Below are positions 47,211 through 58,318 of a stretch of 64,000 nucleotides of DNA, one piece after another. A program made the position numbers and the translations under genes. Position 1 is the stretch's first letter. The number at the start of each line of letters is the position of its first letter. Below the pieces are notes generated by a model. It worked only from the letters and a program-made list of their open reading frames with translations. It made no database searches and was not told the origin of the DNA. The stretch comes from Eulemur rufifrons (Eukaryota > Chordata > Mammalia > Primates > Lemuridae): contig NC_090989.1 in NCBI RefSeq assembly GCF_041146395.1, positions 174,871,501 to 174,935,500 on the forward strand. The letters are read 5' to 3'.

Positions 47211-50200
47211 ATGGCCCAGGAGAGAAAACATCACAATGAAGTTCTACCCAACAAGCTGAACAAAAAACTGTCTCACCTATCAGTTTTCTCAATAAATGTG
47301 AATGGCTTGAACTCCCCGCTCAAGAGACATAGACTGGCCCAATGGATAAAAAAATACAATCCAAGTATCTGCTGTCTTCAAGAAACTCACCTAACCTGCA
47401 AAGATGCATTTAGACTGAAAATAAAAGGATGGAAATCGATATTTCAAGCAAATGGTAACCAAAAGAAAGCTGGTGTGGCAATCTTAATTTCTAATAACTT
47501 AGCTTTCAAACCAACAAAAATAAGAAAAGACAAAGATGGCTACTACATACTGATTAAAGGCACAATTCATCAAGAAGCCATGGCTATACTCAATATATAT
47601 GCACCCAACCTAGGTGCACCTAGATTCATAAAGCAAACCCTACTAGATCTCAACCAAATGATAGATAACAATACTGTAATAGCTGGAGACTTTAACACCC
47701 CACTGACAGTACAGGACAGATCCTCTAAACAGAAAATAAACAAAGACATAATGGACCTCAATAGAATGCTAGAACAAATGGGCATGGCTGACATCTATAG
47801 GACATTCTACCCAAAGTCCACAGAATATACATTCTTCTCATCAGCTCACGGGACATTCTCTAAGATTGACCATGTCCTAGGACATAAATCATGTCTTCAA
47901 AAATTCAAAAAAATAGAAATTATACCATGCATCTTCTCAGATCACAGCGGAATAAAAGTAACAATGATCACAAACAGAAACCCTCACTCTTACTCAAAGT
48001 CATGGAAGCTAAATAACCTTCTCCTGAATAATTATTCTATAAAAGAAGAAATCAAGATGGAAATCAAAAATTTCTTTGAATTAAATGACAATGGAGATAC
48101 AACTTATCAAAATCTATGGGATGCAGCTAAAGCAGTCCTGAGAGGAAAATTCATATCCATAAATGCCTATATCAAAAAGACAGAAAACATGCAAATAGAC
48201 AACCTAACGAATAGACTCAAAGAACTGGAGAAAGAAGAACAGAACGATCCCAAACCCAGCAGAAGGCGAGAAATTACTAAGATCAAATCAGAACTAAATG
48301 CAAAGGACAACAAAGAAACTATAAGGGAAATTAATAAAACAAAAAGTTGGTTCTTTGAAAAGATAAACAAAATAGACACACCTCTGGCTAGACTAACCAA
48401 GAGCACAAAAGTAAAATCTCTAATAACCTCCATTAGGAACATGAAAGGAGAAATCACAACCGATGCTACAGAGATACAAGATATCATCTATGAATTCTAC
48501 AAAAATCTTTATGCACACAAACTGGAGAACATGGAGGAAATGGACAAATTTTTAGAAACACATAGTCTTCCCAGGCTCAACCAGGAAGAAATAGAGTACC
48601 TGAACAGACCAATATCAAGAACTGAAATCGAAACAGCAATAAAAAACCTTCCCAAAAAGAAAAGCCCTGGTCCAGATGGGTTCACACCTGAATTTTACCA
48701 TACATACAAAGAAGAACTGGTGCCCATCCTACATAAACTATTCTCCAATATTGAGAAGGATGGAGTTCTCCCTAACACGTTCTACCAAGCCAATATAACA
48801 TTAATACCAAAACCTGGAAAGGACACAACAAAAATAGAGAACTACAGACCAATTTCCCTCATGAATATAGATGCAAAAATTTTCAATAAAATACTAGCAA
48901 ATCGAATCCAAGTACTTATCAAAAAAGTAATCCACCACGACCAAGTGGGCTTCATCCCCGAGATGCAGGGGTGGTTCAACATACGTAAATCTATAAATGT
49001 AATTCACCACATAAATAGAAGCAAAAACAAAAACCATATGATACTCTCATTAGATGCAGAAAAAGCATTTGACAAAATTCAACACCCTTTTATGATAAAA
49101 ACGCTTAACAAAATAGGCATTGATGGAACCTACCTAAAAATGATACAAGCCATATATGACAAACCCACAGCCAACATCATACTGAATGGGGAAAAACTGA
49201 AAGCACTCCCACTTAGAACTGGAACCAGACAGGGCTGCCCATTGTCTCCATTACTTTTCAACATTGTATTGGAAGTCCTTGCGAGAGCTATCAGGCAAGA
49301 GAGCAGAATCAAGGGAGTCCAAATAGGGAAGGAAGAGATCAAACTCTCACTTTTTGCTGATGATATGATGTTATATCTGGAAAACCCCCAGGATTCAACC
49401 AAGAGACTCCTGGAATTGATTAACGAATACAGCAAAGTCTCAGGCTACAAAATTAATATACACAAATCAGAGGCATTTATATATGCCAATAACAGTCAAT
49501 CGGAAAACCAAATTAAAGACTCAATACCCTTCAAAATAGCAACAAAGAAAATAAAATATCTAGGTATATATCTAACTAAAGAGGTAAAGGACCTCTATAA
49601 GGAAAACTATGAAACACTGAGAAAAGAAATAGCAGAACTTGCAAATAGATGGAAAAATATACCATGCTCGTGGATCGGAAGAATCAACATTGTTAAAATG
49701 TCTATACTACCCAAAGTGATCTATAGATTCAATGCAATCCCTATTAAATTACCAACATCATTCTTTACAGACATAGAGAAAATAATTATACACTTTGTAT
49801 GGAATCAAAGAAGACCCCGTATAGCAAAAGCAATTTTAAGCAACAAAAACAAAATGGGAGGTATTAATTTGCCAGACCTCAAACTATACTACAAGGCCGT
49901 GGTTCTTAAAACAGCCTGGTATTGGCACAAGTGCAGGGACACAGACCAGTGGAACACAACAGAAAATCCAAATATAGAACCATCCTCATATAGTCACCTA
50001 ATTTTCGACAAAGCGGGAAAGAATATACTCTGGGGACAAGAATCCCTATTCAACAAATGGTGCTGGGAGAATTGGTTAGCCACTTGTAGAAGACTGAAAC
50101 AGGACCCACAGCTTTCACCTCTGACAAAAATCAAATCACGGTGGATAACAGACCTAAACCTTAGGCGTGATACAATCAGAATTCTAGAAGAAAATGTAGG

Positions 50201-51089
50201 AAAGACTCTTACAGACATTGGCCTAGGCAAAGAATTTATGAAGAAGACCCCCAAGGCAATCACAGCAGCAACAAAAATAAATGAATGGGACATGATTAAA
50301 TTAAAAAGCTTCTGCACAGCCAAAGAAACAGTCCAGAGAATAAACAGACCACCTACAGAATGGGAAAAAATTTTTGCATACTACACATCAGATAAAGGAC
50401 TGATAACAAGAATCTATTTAGAACTCAGGAAAATCAGCAAGAAAAAATCAAGCAACCCTATCAAAAAGTGGGCAAAGGACATGAATAGAAATTTTTCAAA
50501 AGAAGATATAAAAATGGCTAACAAACATATGAAAAAGTGTTCAACATCTCTAATCATCAGGGAAATGCAAATCAAAACCACAATGAGATATCACTTAACC
50601 CCAGTGAGAATGGCCTTTATCAAAAAAACCCAAAACAACACATGTTGGCATGGGTGTGGAGAGACAGGAACACTAATACACTGCTGGTGGGACTGCAAAC
50701 TAGTGCAACCTCTGTGGAAAGCATTATGGAGGTATCTTAAACAGATTCAAGTAGACCTGCCATTTGACCCAGCAATCCCATTACTGGGCATATACCCAAA
50801 GGAAAAAAGGTCATTCTGTAACAAAGGCACGTGTACCCAAATGTTTATAGCAGCACAATTCACAATAGCAAAGATGTGGAAACAACCCAAATGCCCATCA
50901 ATACATGATTGGGTTAGTAAACTGTGGTATATGTATACCATGGAATACTACTCAGCTATAAGGAATGATGAAGATACAACATCTCTATGGTTCTCCTGGA
51001 GAGAGTTGGAACCCATTATATTAAGTGAAGTATCCCAAGAATGGAAAAACAAGCATCACATGTACTCACCAGAAAATTGGTTTCCTTGA
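47211..51089 (+). CDS. L1 ORF2p, endonuclease-reverse transcriptase
   Basis: The 1292-residue protein nicks genomic DNA at T-rich sites and copies L1 RNA from the nick. Domains: apurinic-type endonuclease (about 20-255), linker (256-480), reverse transcriptase (about 481-790) and C-terminal segment with a Cys-rich motif. Endonuclease residues are all present: N29, E58 (in LQETH), Y130, D160 and N162 (in GDFNT), D220 (in KIDH) and H245 (in SDHS). The reverse transcriptase keeps D615 (SLDAEKAFD) and the FADD box (D717, D718). The zinc-knuckle-like motif reads [18 protein letters not shown] near residue 1160. The only upstream start puts about 15 more residues before the endonuclease than in human ORF2p. 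ATG has A at -3 and G at +4. In L1, ORF2 is translated at low level by unconventional re-initiation. No disabling change was seen. Confidence 0.95.
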   Translation: MAQERKHHNEVLPNKLNKKLSHLSVFSINVNGLNSPLKRHRLAQWIKKYNPSICCLQETHLTCKDAFRLKIKGWKSIFQANGNQKKAGVAILISNNLAFKPTKIRKDKDGYYILIKGTIHQEAMAILNIYAPNLGAPRFIKQTLLDLNQMIDNNTVIAGDFNTPLTVQDRSSKQKINKDIMDLNRMLEQMGMADIYRTFYPKSTEYTFFSSAHGTFSKIDHVLGHKSCLQKFKKIEIIPCIFSDHSGIKVTMITNRNPHSYSKSWKLNNLLLNNYSIKEEIKMEIKNFFELNDNGDTTYQNLWDAAKAVLRGKFISINAYIKKTENMQIDNLTNRLKELEKEEQNDPKPSRRREITKIKSELNAKDNKETIREINKTKSWFFEKINKIDTPLARLTKSTKVKSLITSIRNMKGEITTDATEIQDIIYEFYKNLYAHKLENMEEMDKFLETHSLPRLNQEEIEYLNRPISRTEIETAIKNLPKKKSPGPDGFTPEFYHTYKEELVPILHKLFSNIEKDGVLPNTFYQANITLIPKPGKDTTKIENYRPISLMNIDAKIFNKILANRIQVLIKKVIHHDQVGFIPEMQGWFNIRKSINVIHHINRSKNKNHMILSLDAEKAFDKIQHPFMIKTLNKIGIDGTYLKMIQAIYDKPTANIILNGEKLKALPLRTGTRQGCPLSPLLFNIVLEVLARAIRQESRIKGVQIGKEEIKLSLFADDMMLYLENPQDSTKRLLELINEYSKVSGYKINIHKSEAFIYANNSQSENQIKDSIPFKIATKKIKYLGIYLTKEVKDLYKENYETLRKEIAELANRWKNIPCSWIGRINIVKMSILPKVIYRFNAIPIKLPTSFFTDIEKIIIHFVWNQRRPRIAKAILSNKNKMGGINLPDLKLYYKAVVLKTAWYWHKCRDTDQWNTTENPNIEPSSYSHLIFDKAGKNILWGQESLFNKWCWENWLATCRRLKQDPQLSPLTKIKSRWITDLNLRRDTIRILEENVGKTLTDIGLGKEFMKKTPKAITAATKINEWDMIKLKSFCTAKETVQRINRPPTEWEKIFAYYTSDKGLITRIYLELRKISKKKSSNPIKKWAKDMNRNFSKEDIKMANKHMKKCSTSLIIREMQIKTTMRYHLTPVRMAFIKKTQNNTCWHGCGETGTLIHCWWDCKLVQPLWKALWRYLKQIQVDLPFDPAIPLLGIYPKEKRSFCNKGTCTQMFIAAQFTIAKMWKQPKCPSIHDWVSKLWYMYTMEYYSAIRNDEDTTSLWFSWRELEPIILSEVSQEWKNKHHMYSPENWFP

Positions 51090-51276
51090 TCATCACCTAA
51101 ATACAAATCTGGAAACGACACCAATTGGACATCAGACTGAGGTGGGGGGGTGGGGGTGGGGATGGGGGTATGCCTACACAATGAGTGCATTGCGCACCGT
51201 TTGGGGAGTGGTAACACTTGAAGGTGCTGACTTGGGAAAGGGGGGGTGGGGAAAAAAATATGAAACTATTGTTTTT
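51090..51276 (+). promoter_or_regulatory. L1 3'UTR with G-quadruplex-type tracts
   Basis: Contains a G-run cluster at 51144-51168 (four or more runs of 4-7 G with one- or two-base spacers) and a second at 51234-51251. L1 elements commonly carry a G-rich polypurine tract in the 3'UTR. No AATAAA is seen upstream of the first poly(A) run; the nearest variant is AATATG at 51258. Confidence 0.85.
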
Positions 51277-51380
51277 AAAAAAAAAAAAAAAATCAGACAA
51301 TATTACTCATTAATATCATTGGTATGTACTTTACATGTATACAACAAAATGCTATCAAAACTAAAAAAAAAAAAAAAAAA
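51277..51380 (+). repeat. L1 double poly(A) tail with 70-base insert
   Basis: A first A-run (51277-51292) is followed by 70 bases (51293-51362) that are not L1-like by eye, then a second A-run (51363-51380) that overlaps the right target duplication (51376-51396). This is the layout of a 3' transduction. Confidence 0.7.
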
Positions 51381-51396
51381 TATTTGAATAAGCCTC

Positions 51397-51832
51397 AAGA
51401 ATAAAAAGAGATCTGGTGCTCTGTTTGCTGATGTGGCTCATTTTCCAGTGTTACAATTTGTGTAGAATTGATGTTGGTTGGTAATACTAAGGAAGAAATT
51501 ATAATTCTTCTTAACAGACTTCTTATAACTATTTCACCATTTAAACTGATTTCTTGGAGAAATTCTTAGTATAACCAATGTGCCACTGCTTCTTGGAATG
51601 TATATATTCTACAAAATAAACCATAAAATAATTTCAATGTAATATTTATATTTTTGGAAGACATACTGACATATTTCTATTCTGTTTCAAACGTAAAGTA
51701 GAAAAACAAAATACGTAGCACTGAATTTAGTAGAATTGTGTGAATATCAATCGATGAATATCATGAAGAATTTATTCCAGAATACTAGTTTATATATGCC
51801 ACAGCTAGATAAAAGGCTTTTTCTGTGCCACT

Positions 51833-51866
<34 letters not shown>

Positions 51867-52429
51867 CCTTTTTTCTTTGCCTGTAATATCTTGTCAGTTG
51901 TGGTAGCCTATGAGTGTTGTTCCCCTGAGGGATGATATGGTAAGACTAAAAGCGACAACTAACATTAAGGGACTGAACTATAATGGTGTTATCTCTTAAA
52001 AACATCCATGTCTCTTATGTAGACCTCTTCCCACAGGGAGGCACAAAAGCAAAGAACTTCCTAGGTAGCTTGCTGTTAGATTGTGTCCTCTGCAATATAA
52101 ATTAGATGCAAAGATCTTTAAACTAGAAAGTTTTCCAGACTTACTCTTAAAGAAGTATTGGCATTTCCCAAGACTTTCACGAAAACAAGATACTTTGGAC
52201 TGTGACAAAGCCCAATGCCAGCATGAAAATCTATATGCTCTATGAGTGTGTTGAGTAATGGGCAGTCAGGAATAGAGCCAATTGTGTGGAAGCTCATTGA
52301 ATGCAACTACATTTCAAAGAGTCCTTAAGCTATCATTGCTTTTCTTCAGTAAGCCAAAGATTTAAGACGCAAAGCAATAATATCTTACATTGACTATATA
52401 TCATGATCCTGATGACTATTTCCAAATTT
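51397..52429. other. Unique sequence with (CT)n
   Basis: Nothing recognised apart from a (CT)n microsatellite at 51835-51864. Confidence 0.5.
51835..51864. repeat. (CT)n microsatellite
   Basis: About 14 CT units. Confidence 0.95.
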
Positions 52430-53060
52430 GTGATTATAAAAAATGTACAATATAGAAAAACCTAAAAAATATAGAAAAAACGGAGAATAAATCTCCCATA
52501 ATGCCAACATCCAGAGACAACTTCTGTTAATATTTTTATGTGTGTTAGTTCTAGGTGAGTTTTTTTTTTTTGACACATTTGAAGTGTTTGAAATTATGCC
52601 ATATGTAAATATAATATCCTGCTCTTTTCAGTTAATTTATAACATACACACATACACACACACCCTCCATACATAGCCAATAACATATATCACAGCCGTT
52701 TTTCCTAGCTTGTTGAAAATTTCTGAAAGCATAATTTAATGGTATCATTGTGTGGATGTCCGTTGTGTCAACATAATAAAACTTACTGAACCATTCTCCT
52801 ATTTTAGGTCATTTAGTTTGTTTTCATTTTTTGCTATAATAAATAACCACATTGCAAAGATTTGTATTGATTCTTGGTGAATGAAATAAGTGGGTAAAAG
52901 GTATGAAGTGTTTAAAGACTCAATAGACATATTGTCAAATTGTTTGACAAAAGTATTATTATCATCACTCGCATTGAATGAGTCCCAATTTCAACCCAGT
53001 CTCATTGGCACTGGGCAACCTTATTTTCTAAACATCTCTTTTAATAAATAAAAAAATGTT
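52430..53060 (-). mobile_element. Old L1-like 3' sequence, reverse strand
   Basis: TTCATTTTTTGCTATAATAAATAACCACATTGC (52822-52854) and surrounding TTATTTGTT/GGTCATTTAGTTTG blocks resemble reverse-strand old L1M 3' ends. A (CA)n-type run lies at 52647-52662. Heavily decayed and limits rough. Confidence 0.6.
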
Positions 53061-53234
53061 ATCTTTTTGTTGTTTGAAAGTACATTTCCTTTATTCCTGG
53101 TGAGGTTGAATATTTTTCCATGTAAGCATTTGCTTTTGTGTGAATCACTAAATTGCTACAGGCAAGAATGTCCTTACACAGACAATGTTGTCTATGCTTA
53201 TTTGAACATCAGCCTTATTAAAAAAAAAAGTGCT

Positions 53235-53405
53235 TTTCAATTTATAAAATGCTGTCATATACATAATTACCTCATTGGAGTCTTACAACAACCTTTTGAG
53301 GTAGAAAAGAGCAGATATTATTTCCCTATTTAAAAATGAAGCAAGTAAGGCTCAGGGAAAATCAGTAACTAGCCCAAGTTAATCCAGTTAGCAAGCAGAA
53401 GAAGT
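53235..53405 (+). repeat. MIR SINE fragment
   Basis: TCTTACAACAACCTTTTGAGGTAG, CCCTATTTAAAAATGAAGCAAG and TAAGGCTCAGGGAAAATCAGTAACTAG follow the MIR core. Confidence 0.75.
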
Positions 53406-54250
53406 GCTTTTATTTTGCTTTGCTTTGTTTTGCTATTGAATTACAGAGTTTCAATAAAAACTAGAGTTTGTATGAAGTGAGGTCCCATTAAAGCAAAATC
53501 ACAGAAAGTAAAGTAGGGATCACTATTTAATGTTCTTCACTAGCTCTCTACAATAAAGTATAAGACATCAAGAAAAGGCTGGTATCGTTTGTTACATGAT
53601 GTCTAAGACACTCTGATTCTGAACCAGAAAAAATGTTTAGCAAGAGAAAAAAAAGAAGATGAGCTGAAGGGCTGTTATTCTGAACATTGCTTCATGACCT
53701 TTAGCACTCCTGGGCTTAAATATAAGATGACAATAAGAAGTACTTAAGAGGTGTACAAAGGAGTGGCAATATTTTTCAAGATGCCATAAGCCAGTTAAGT
53801 AGAATGTTGAGTGTATATTCCAAGCAAAGGCTGTTTGTTTCTCCTTCATTATTGCAAAAAAGTGTTAGCTAATTACCAAAAGGGAATCACTTGCTCCAAG
53901 TTACTGGTTTTGGGTGGGGAGGAGTCATAAAAATATCAGCAGTGAGGCAGTACTCTGGTTTGATTATGTAATCTTATTAGAAATGTTGGACTTGATATCC
54001 CTTAGTTGAGTCTTCCCATTGAAGGAAAAAAATCACAAACATCCTAAACAAGAAATCTGAGATTGTATTCTTAATTAATTCCATCCATTTTTATTGGTTA
54101 CCAAATTTGCATAGGCATAGTATAATTTTTAAACCAATGGTACAGGTATTTTGGTGAAATTAGACCACATGTATGCTATATATTATCCACGTGAAACTCA
54201 GGTATTCCATATATCATTAGTCACCACACCACTTGAGAGGTAGCAGTTGT
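53406..54250. other. Unique sequence
   Basis: Nothing recognised. Confidence 0.5.
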
Positions 54251-55208
54251 ATTCATTAGGTGCGAGCAACAGAAACTGATGCTGATAATCTTAGGCAAAT
54301 ATAGAATTTATTGGCAGGCTCTCAGGGGCTAACAAAAAAATTAACAGAAGCCTGGGAGGACCATTCTTTGAATACAGGCATAAATCTGCAGCCCTCTAAA
54401 TGATACAACAACAAGAAATACAGAAAATATTAACTCCAAAGAATAAATCAGATCTTCCCATCAGGGTCACAGATATGACCCCAAGCATCCCTGCATCCTG
54501 TGTCACTAGTTCAGAACTCAAAATTGAAGAGCAAAGCCTCTGGTTAGTTAAAATTTCATATGCCTATTTCCTGACAATAGGAAGAGACACTTGTTCCATT
54601 TTCGTGATCAACAGCAGCTATTAATGTATAAAACTACGAATAATTTGGAATTCCGTAAAAGGGAGACTGTAAAACAAAAGGATATTTTTTCATAGAGAAA
54701 GGTGGGGTCAGTATTAAATATAGAAATTAAATTAGAGTCTATATAGCTATGAATGTTGAGACTACCACCCGTCTCCGCAAGCCTTCTTTCTCCACTTAGC
54801 CAGCAGAAAGTAGGAAGTCAGCTGTATACCTTACCAGCTGGAGATGGATCTGACTAGCCCAAAAGCAAAAACCTAAGAACACTGACATTAGAGTTTTCCC
54901 AATGAACCAGTCCAGCTATATCACCCTACACTTAGACACAATGGCAGTAAACAACTGCTCATGCACATAAAGCTTTCCATCAGCTTTTTAGTCTCCAACT
55001 TTCAAAATATGAGCAGACAAGCGAAGACTGCCAGATATCTTAGCAAAACTTCCAGCATGAAAGGCAATAGCCTAAACATACAAATAGAAAAAAAATGAAA
55101 GTATTGGGAGCAGGAATATAAAAACATTTTTAAAAATCTATCATTAGTATCCTCAAAAATAAGAGATAATATTACATCCATGAAGCAAGAGGAAACATTA
55201 AGACAAAC
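54251..55208. other. Unassigned, possibly old repeat at left
   Basis: 54251-54360 (ATTCATTAGGTGCGAGCAACAG, TTAGGCAAATATAGAATTTATTGG) resembles the start of a common old repeat whose name I cannot fix. The rest was not recognised. Confidence 0.35.
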
Positions 55209-55223
55209 AAAAATACAGCTCTT

Positions 55224-55555
55224 GGCCAGGCGCGGTGGCTCACGCCTGTAATCCTAGCACTCTGGGAGGCCGAGGTGGGCGGATCGTTTGAGCTCAGGTG
55301 TTCGAGACCAGCCTGAGCAAGAGCGAGACCCCATCTCTACTAAAAATAGAAAGAAATTATATGGACAGCTAGAAATATATATAGAAAAAATTAGCCGGGC
55401 ATGGTGGCGCATGCCTGTAGTCCCAGCTACTCAGGAGGCTGAGACAGGAGGATCCCTTGAGCTCAGGAGTTTGAGGTTGCTGTGAGCTAGGCTGACGCCA
55501 CGGCACTCACTCTAGCCTGGGCAACCGAGTGAGACTCTGTCTCAAAAAAAAAAAA
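55224..55555 (+). mobile_element. Lemur-type dimeric Alu with 15-bp target duplication
   Basis: Begins GGCCAGGCGCGGTGGCTCAC and retains intact A and B box regions of the left monomer (GGTGGCTCACG, GTTCGAGACCAGC). The strepsirrhine linker TATATGGACAGCTAGAAATA is at 55357-55376. The right monomer ends in GACTCTGTCTC and a poly(A). AAAAATACAGCTCTT flanks it at 55209-55223 and 55556-55570, identical on both sides. Little divergence shows it is a young copy. Transcription would be by RNA polymerase III. Confidence 0.96.
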
Positions 55556-55579
55556 AAAAATACAGCTCTTAGCAATTAA

Positions 55580-55757
55580 TAATAAAATAGCCAGGAGTGG
55601 TAGTTTGGGCCTTAGCCCCACTTACTCGGGAGGCTGAGACAGGAGGACAGCTAGAACTGAGGAGTTCGAGGCTGCAGTGAACTATGACTGGGCCACTGCA
55701 CTCCAGCCTAGTCAACAGAGAAAGACCCTATCTCTTAAAAATAAAATAAAATAAAAA
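55580..55757 (+). repeat. Alu-related single monomer
   Basis: Runs TAGCCAGGAGTGGTAGTTTGG to CACTGCACTCCAGCCTAGTC, then GACCCTATCTC and an (AAAAT)n tail. Only one Alu monomer is present (right-arm type or fossil monomer), older than the lemur Alu to its left. Confidence 0.8.
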
Positions 55758-56359
55758 TCTCATTAAAAGAACTGAGTTACAGAATTGAGAAAATCCCTCA
55801 GAAATTGGTGCAAAAAGATATAGAACTGCACTGTGGGAGAGAACAGCTAAGATGGGGTGGGGATCTTGTGGCCCTAAAGCCACATGTGGCCTTCCAGGTC
55901 CTTAAGTGTGGCCCTCTGACTGAATCCACATTTTACAGAACAAATCCTTCTATTTTTATTAATACATTTTTGTTCATCTTTTATATGTTAATTCATTTTT
56001 TACATGAATGTATTTAAAATATCGAAGAATAAAATAAGTTTCAAAGAAATGATCCTCCCAGATTGACCAACACAATTATTAACAGAACATTAATAAGCCC
56101 TAAGGGCTAAATTGATGGCTGCTACCCTCATGATTTAGTTCTAACTTTCCCTACCTGACTGGCACCACTACCGAGTGAGGCTAGTTGATCAGAGTTTATG
56201 GGGGTCGAGTGTGCCAATCTGTTACCAGCTTTTGACAGTGATGTACTATGTTTCTCTTTGAAGTGGAATTTGTGGATAGCTGCATAGCTAGACAGTATTT
56301 TTTTAATTCTGTCTGGTTAACAGCCCATCATGTCAAAGAAGATCTAGAGAACGCTAAAG

Positions 56360-56683
56360 GAAGAAAACAGATTTTTTAATGAGGATTGGAAATTGCAATA
56401 TTATCTTGTTTCTGCTAAAGGTAAGATGATTTGCTTGCTTAGTGTTACTACAATATCAACATTAAAGAAATTCAATGCTCATCAGCATTATAACACTCAT
56501 AAGGACCACAAATATTTTAAATTAGAGGGAGAGGCACCAAAGATTGTATTGCAGAAATTAAAACATAAAAAACAAAAGCAAAGACAATTTTTTCAAGCAC
56601 CAGTAAGACCTGGAAATAATGCCACTGAAGCAACTTATAAAGCAGCTTATATACTAGGGAAAAAAAGGGAAGCTATTCAGTGA
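56360..56683 (+). pseudogene. hAT transposase N-terminal region (BED-like finger), broken
   Basis: An open stretch of about 107 codons starts with a FFNEDWKLQYYLVSAKG-type block and has the BED-finger pattern KGKMICLLS...HQHYNTHKD. The second zinc cysteine of the C-x2-C pair is replaced by Ser (CLLS), while the His residues remain, so zinc binding is probably lost. A Lys-rich linker follows and a stop ends the frame at 56681-56683. Related host genes exist that derive from such transposases (the ZBED/FAM200 group), but nothing here suggests domestication. Confidence 0.75.
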
Positions 56684-56859
56684 TGTAGAAATTTGAAAGA
56701 ATGCATTGTCGAAGTTGTAAGATATTTAGACCCTGATAATGTTTCAAAGTACAAACAACTGCCTCTTTCAAAGAGAACCATAATGGATCAGTAGCATGAA
56801 TTAGCCTTCAACTCAACAGAACAACTTCATACACTACTTCAAAGGAAAATATATATCAT

Positions 56860-57400
56860 TCAGTGGCTTTGGATGAATCAACTCACATTACTGAATCAGC
56901 ACAGGTTCTATACTTCATTCAGGTCATAACAGAAGATTTTCTTTGCTATAAAAACTTACTTGCTTTGGGCACTCTTGCAAACAGAACATAGAGAATAGAT
57001 ATCTTCAACTAGTTTCAAGACAAGTAACGTGAAGTTGGAGTGAATTTGACAAATTTAGTGAGTGTATGTACAGACAGTGTACCTTCCATGACAGGAAAAC
57101 ATGAAGGGTTTATTGCACAGATTTAAAAAGTATTAACAGATCCAAATATTTTCATTTCTTTTCATTGTATCTTGCATCAGTGAAATCTCTGTGATAAAGC
57201 TACAGTTTTAAGTGATACTTTGCAAGAAGTTATAAGTGTTGTTAACTATATTCATGCAAATGCAAAACCGCATCCTCAGTTTCTTAACATGCTAAAGTTG
57301 AATGATGAGGTATTCAGTATGGATTTGACCTATCATTCTAAAGTGCATTGGCTATGGCAGGGACAGGTGTTAGCCAAAATTTTATCTCTGTGAGAACAGA
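56860..57400 (+). pseudogene. hAT transposase catalytic region, broken
   Basis: Recognisable blocks: VALDEST at 56863-56883 (first catalytic Asp), TDSVPSMTGKHEGF at 57070-57111 (second catalytic Asp block), HCILHQ near 57162-57180 (the CxxH block), and YHSKVHWLWQGQVL at 57331-57372. In the last block the family's catalytic Glu, usually in a 'TEVRW' context, appears as Lys. Several in-frame stops lie between the blocks. Confidence 0.75.
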
Positions 57401-57602
57401 TAGTTAAATTTTATGAAGGACAGAATCAGCAGTGTGAATCACTGAAAGAAGATTTCTATAGGAATGCAGCATTTCTGTGTGATATGATGTCAAATAAAAA
57501 CAACCTGAATATTTCTTTGCAAGGTAAAACTAAGTCTATGATATGTGGCAAAAAATCCAAGCATTTTGAAAAAGCTTATCTTTTTTCAAAACACTTCCTC
57601 CA

Positions 57603-58133
57603 AAGGTAATTTCAGATGAACATTTTCTGCAGTTAGCAAAGGTAATTAATGAGCAGGATGATAGATGCAAATCATTTGAAGAATACACAGCTGTTATAGA
57701 CCTGTTAATTGGAGAATACAATGAAAAGTTCACTGACTTTGAAAATCATGACATTGCACACAAATTAGCATTTCAGCCTCACGTAGTTGATATCACCAAG
57801 GCACCTAAAGAAGTACTGATGAAATTGATTGAGCTCTCAGTAGATGACATTTTAAAGTCATTGTTTGATGCTAAGAAAGATCCAATTGAAATATGGAAAA
57901 ATGCAGTAGAACACTCATGCCTTCAGCAACATGCCCAAAAAATGCTTTCTTGCTTTTCAACCACTTATTGCTGTGAATCTACATTTTCCTCCCTAACCCA
58001 AATCAAGACACCATTAAGGTCACAAATGACTGATACCCATCTAGAGGATCAACTGAAATTGCAAATTTCCATGCTGCTACTAAATATTCAAATGTTTTCC
58101 AGCAACAAGCAGACACAACGAAGTCGTTAAGAG
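57603..58133 (+). pseudogene. hAT transposase C-terminal dimerisation domain (open 176 codons)
   Basis: Open from about 57603 to the stop at 58131-58133. The hAT family C-terminal signature is clear near 57966-58056: CCESTFSSLTQIKTPLRSQM then TDTHLEDQLKLQIS. A single-base frame shift just upstream (near 57600) separates it from the preceding coding part. The length without a stop is notable for a DNA transposon of this age, but no start codon or promoter is linked to it. Confidence 0.8.
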
Positions 58134-58318
58134 ATCAGTTAACTTTAAAATTAACAAACAGCTTTCATTTTTGATATTATTAAGTACATCGTAGTTAGAT
58201 TTTTACAAAATAATGTACATGTTTAAGTTTATGTAATTGAAGTTTCTTGAATGTGGCTTTATTTGATTATAGCTAAATTAATGGGGCCTTCCAACATGAA
58301 AAGTTTCCCCACCCATAG

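Larger units (their letters stand above)
43728..51375 (+). mobile_element. Full-length L1 retrotransposon, both ORFs open
   Basis: A 7.6-kb L1 with all parts in order: a 2.4-kb 5'UTR starting with a YY1-like motif, ORF1 (46167-47171), a 39-base spacer, ORF2 (47211-51089), a G-rich 3'UTR, a poly(A) run (51277-51292), 70 extra bases and a second poly(A) run that merges into the right target duplication. L1 moves by transcription, binding of ORF1p and ORF2p to the RNA, nicking of T-rich DNA by ORF2p and reverse transcription at the nick. Both frames are uninterrupted and the target duplications are identical, so the copy is young and could be active. The family is inferred to be lemur-lineage, because the promoter and the 3'UTR do not resemble the human ones. 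Confidence 0.95.
55850..58318 (+). mobile_element. Decayed hAT (Charlie-like) DNA transposon with transposase remains
   Basis: Ends carry short imperfect inverted repeats: GGGGTGGGGATCTTGTGGCC near 55855 and, as reverse complement, GGGTGGGGAAACTTTTCATG near 58314. Between them lie, in order, a BED-finger region, the hAT catalytic blocks and the C-terminal dimerisation domain, all on the forward strand. The frame is broken by several stops and shifts, but long parts are open. No clear 8-bp duplication is left. Such transposons move by cut-and-paste. This copy cannot encode an enzyme. Confidence 0.85.

Noticed and set aside
57603..58133. Domesticated transposase gene
   Set aside because: The upstream parts carry several stops, a catalytic position is changed and no start or promoter is visible. 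The simplest reading is a decayed transposon.
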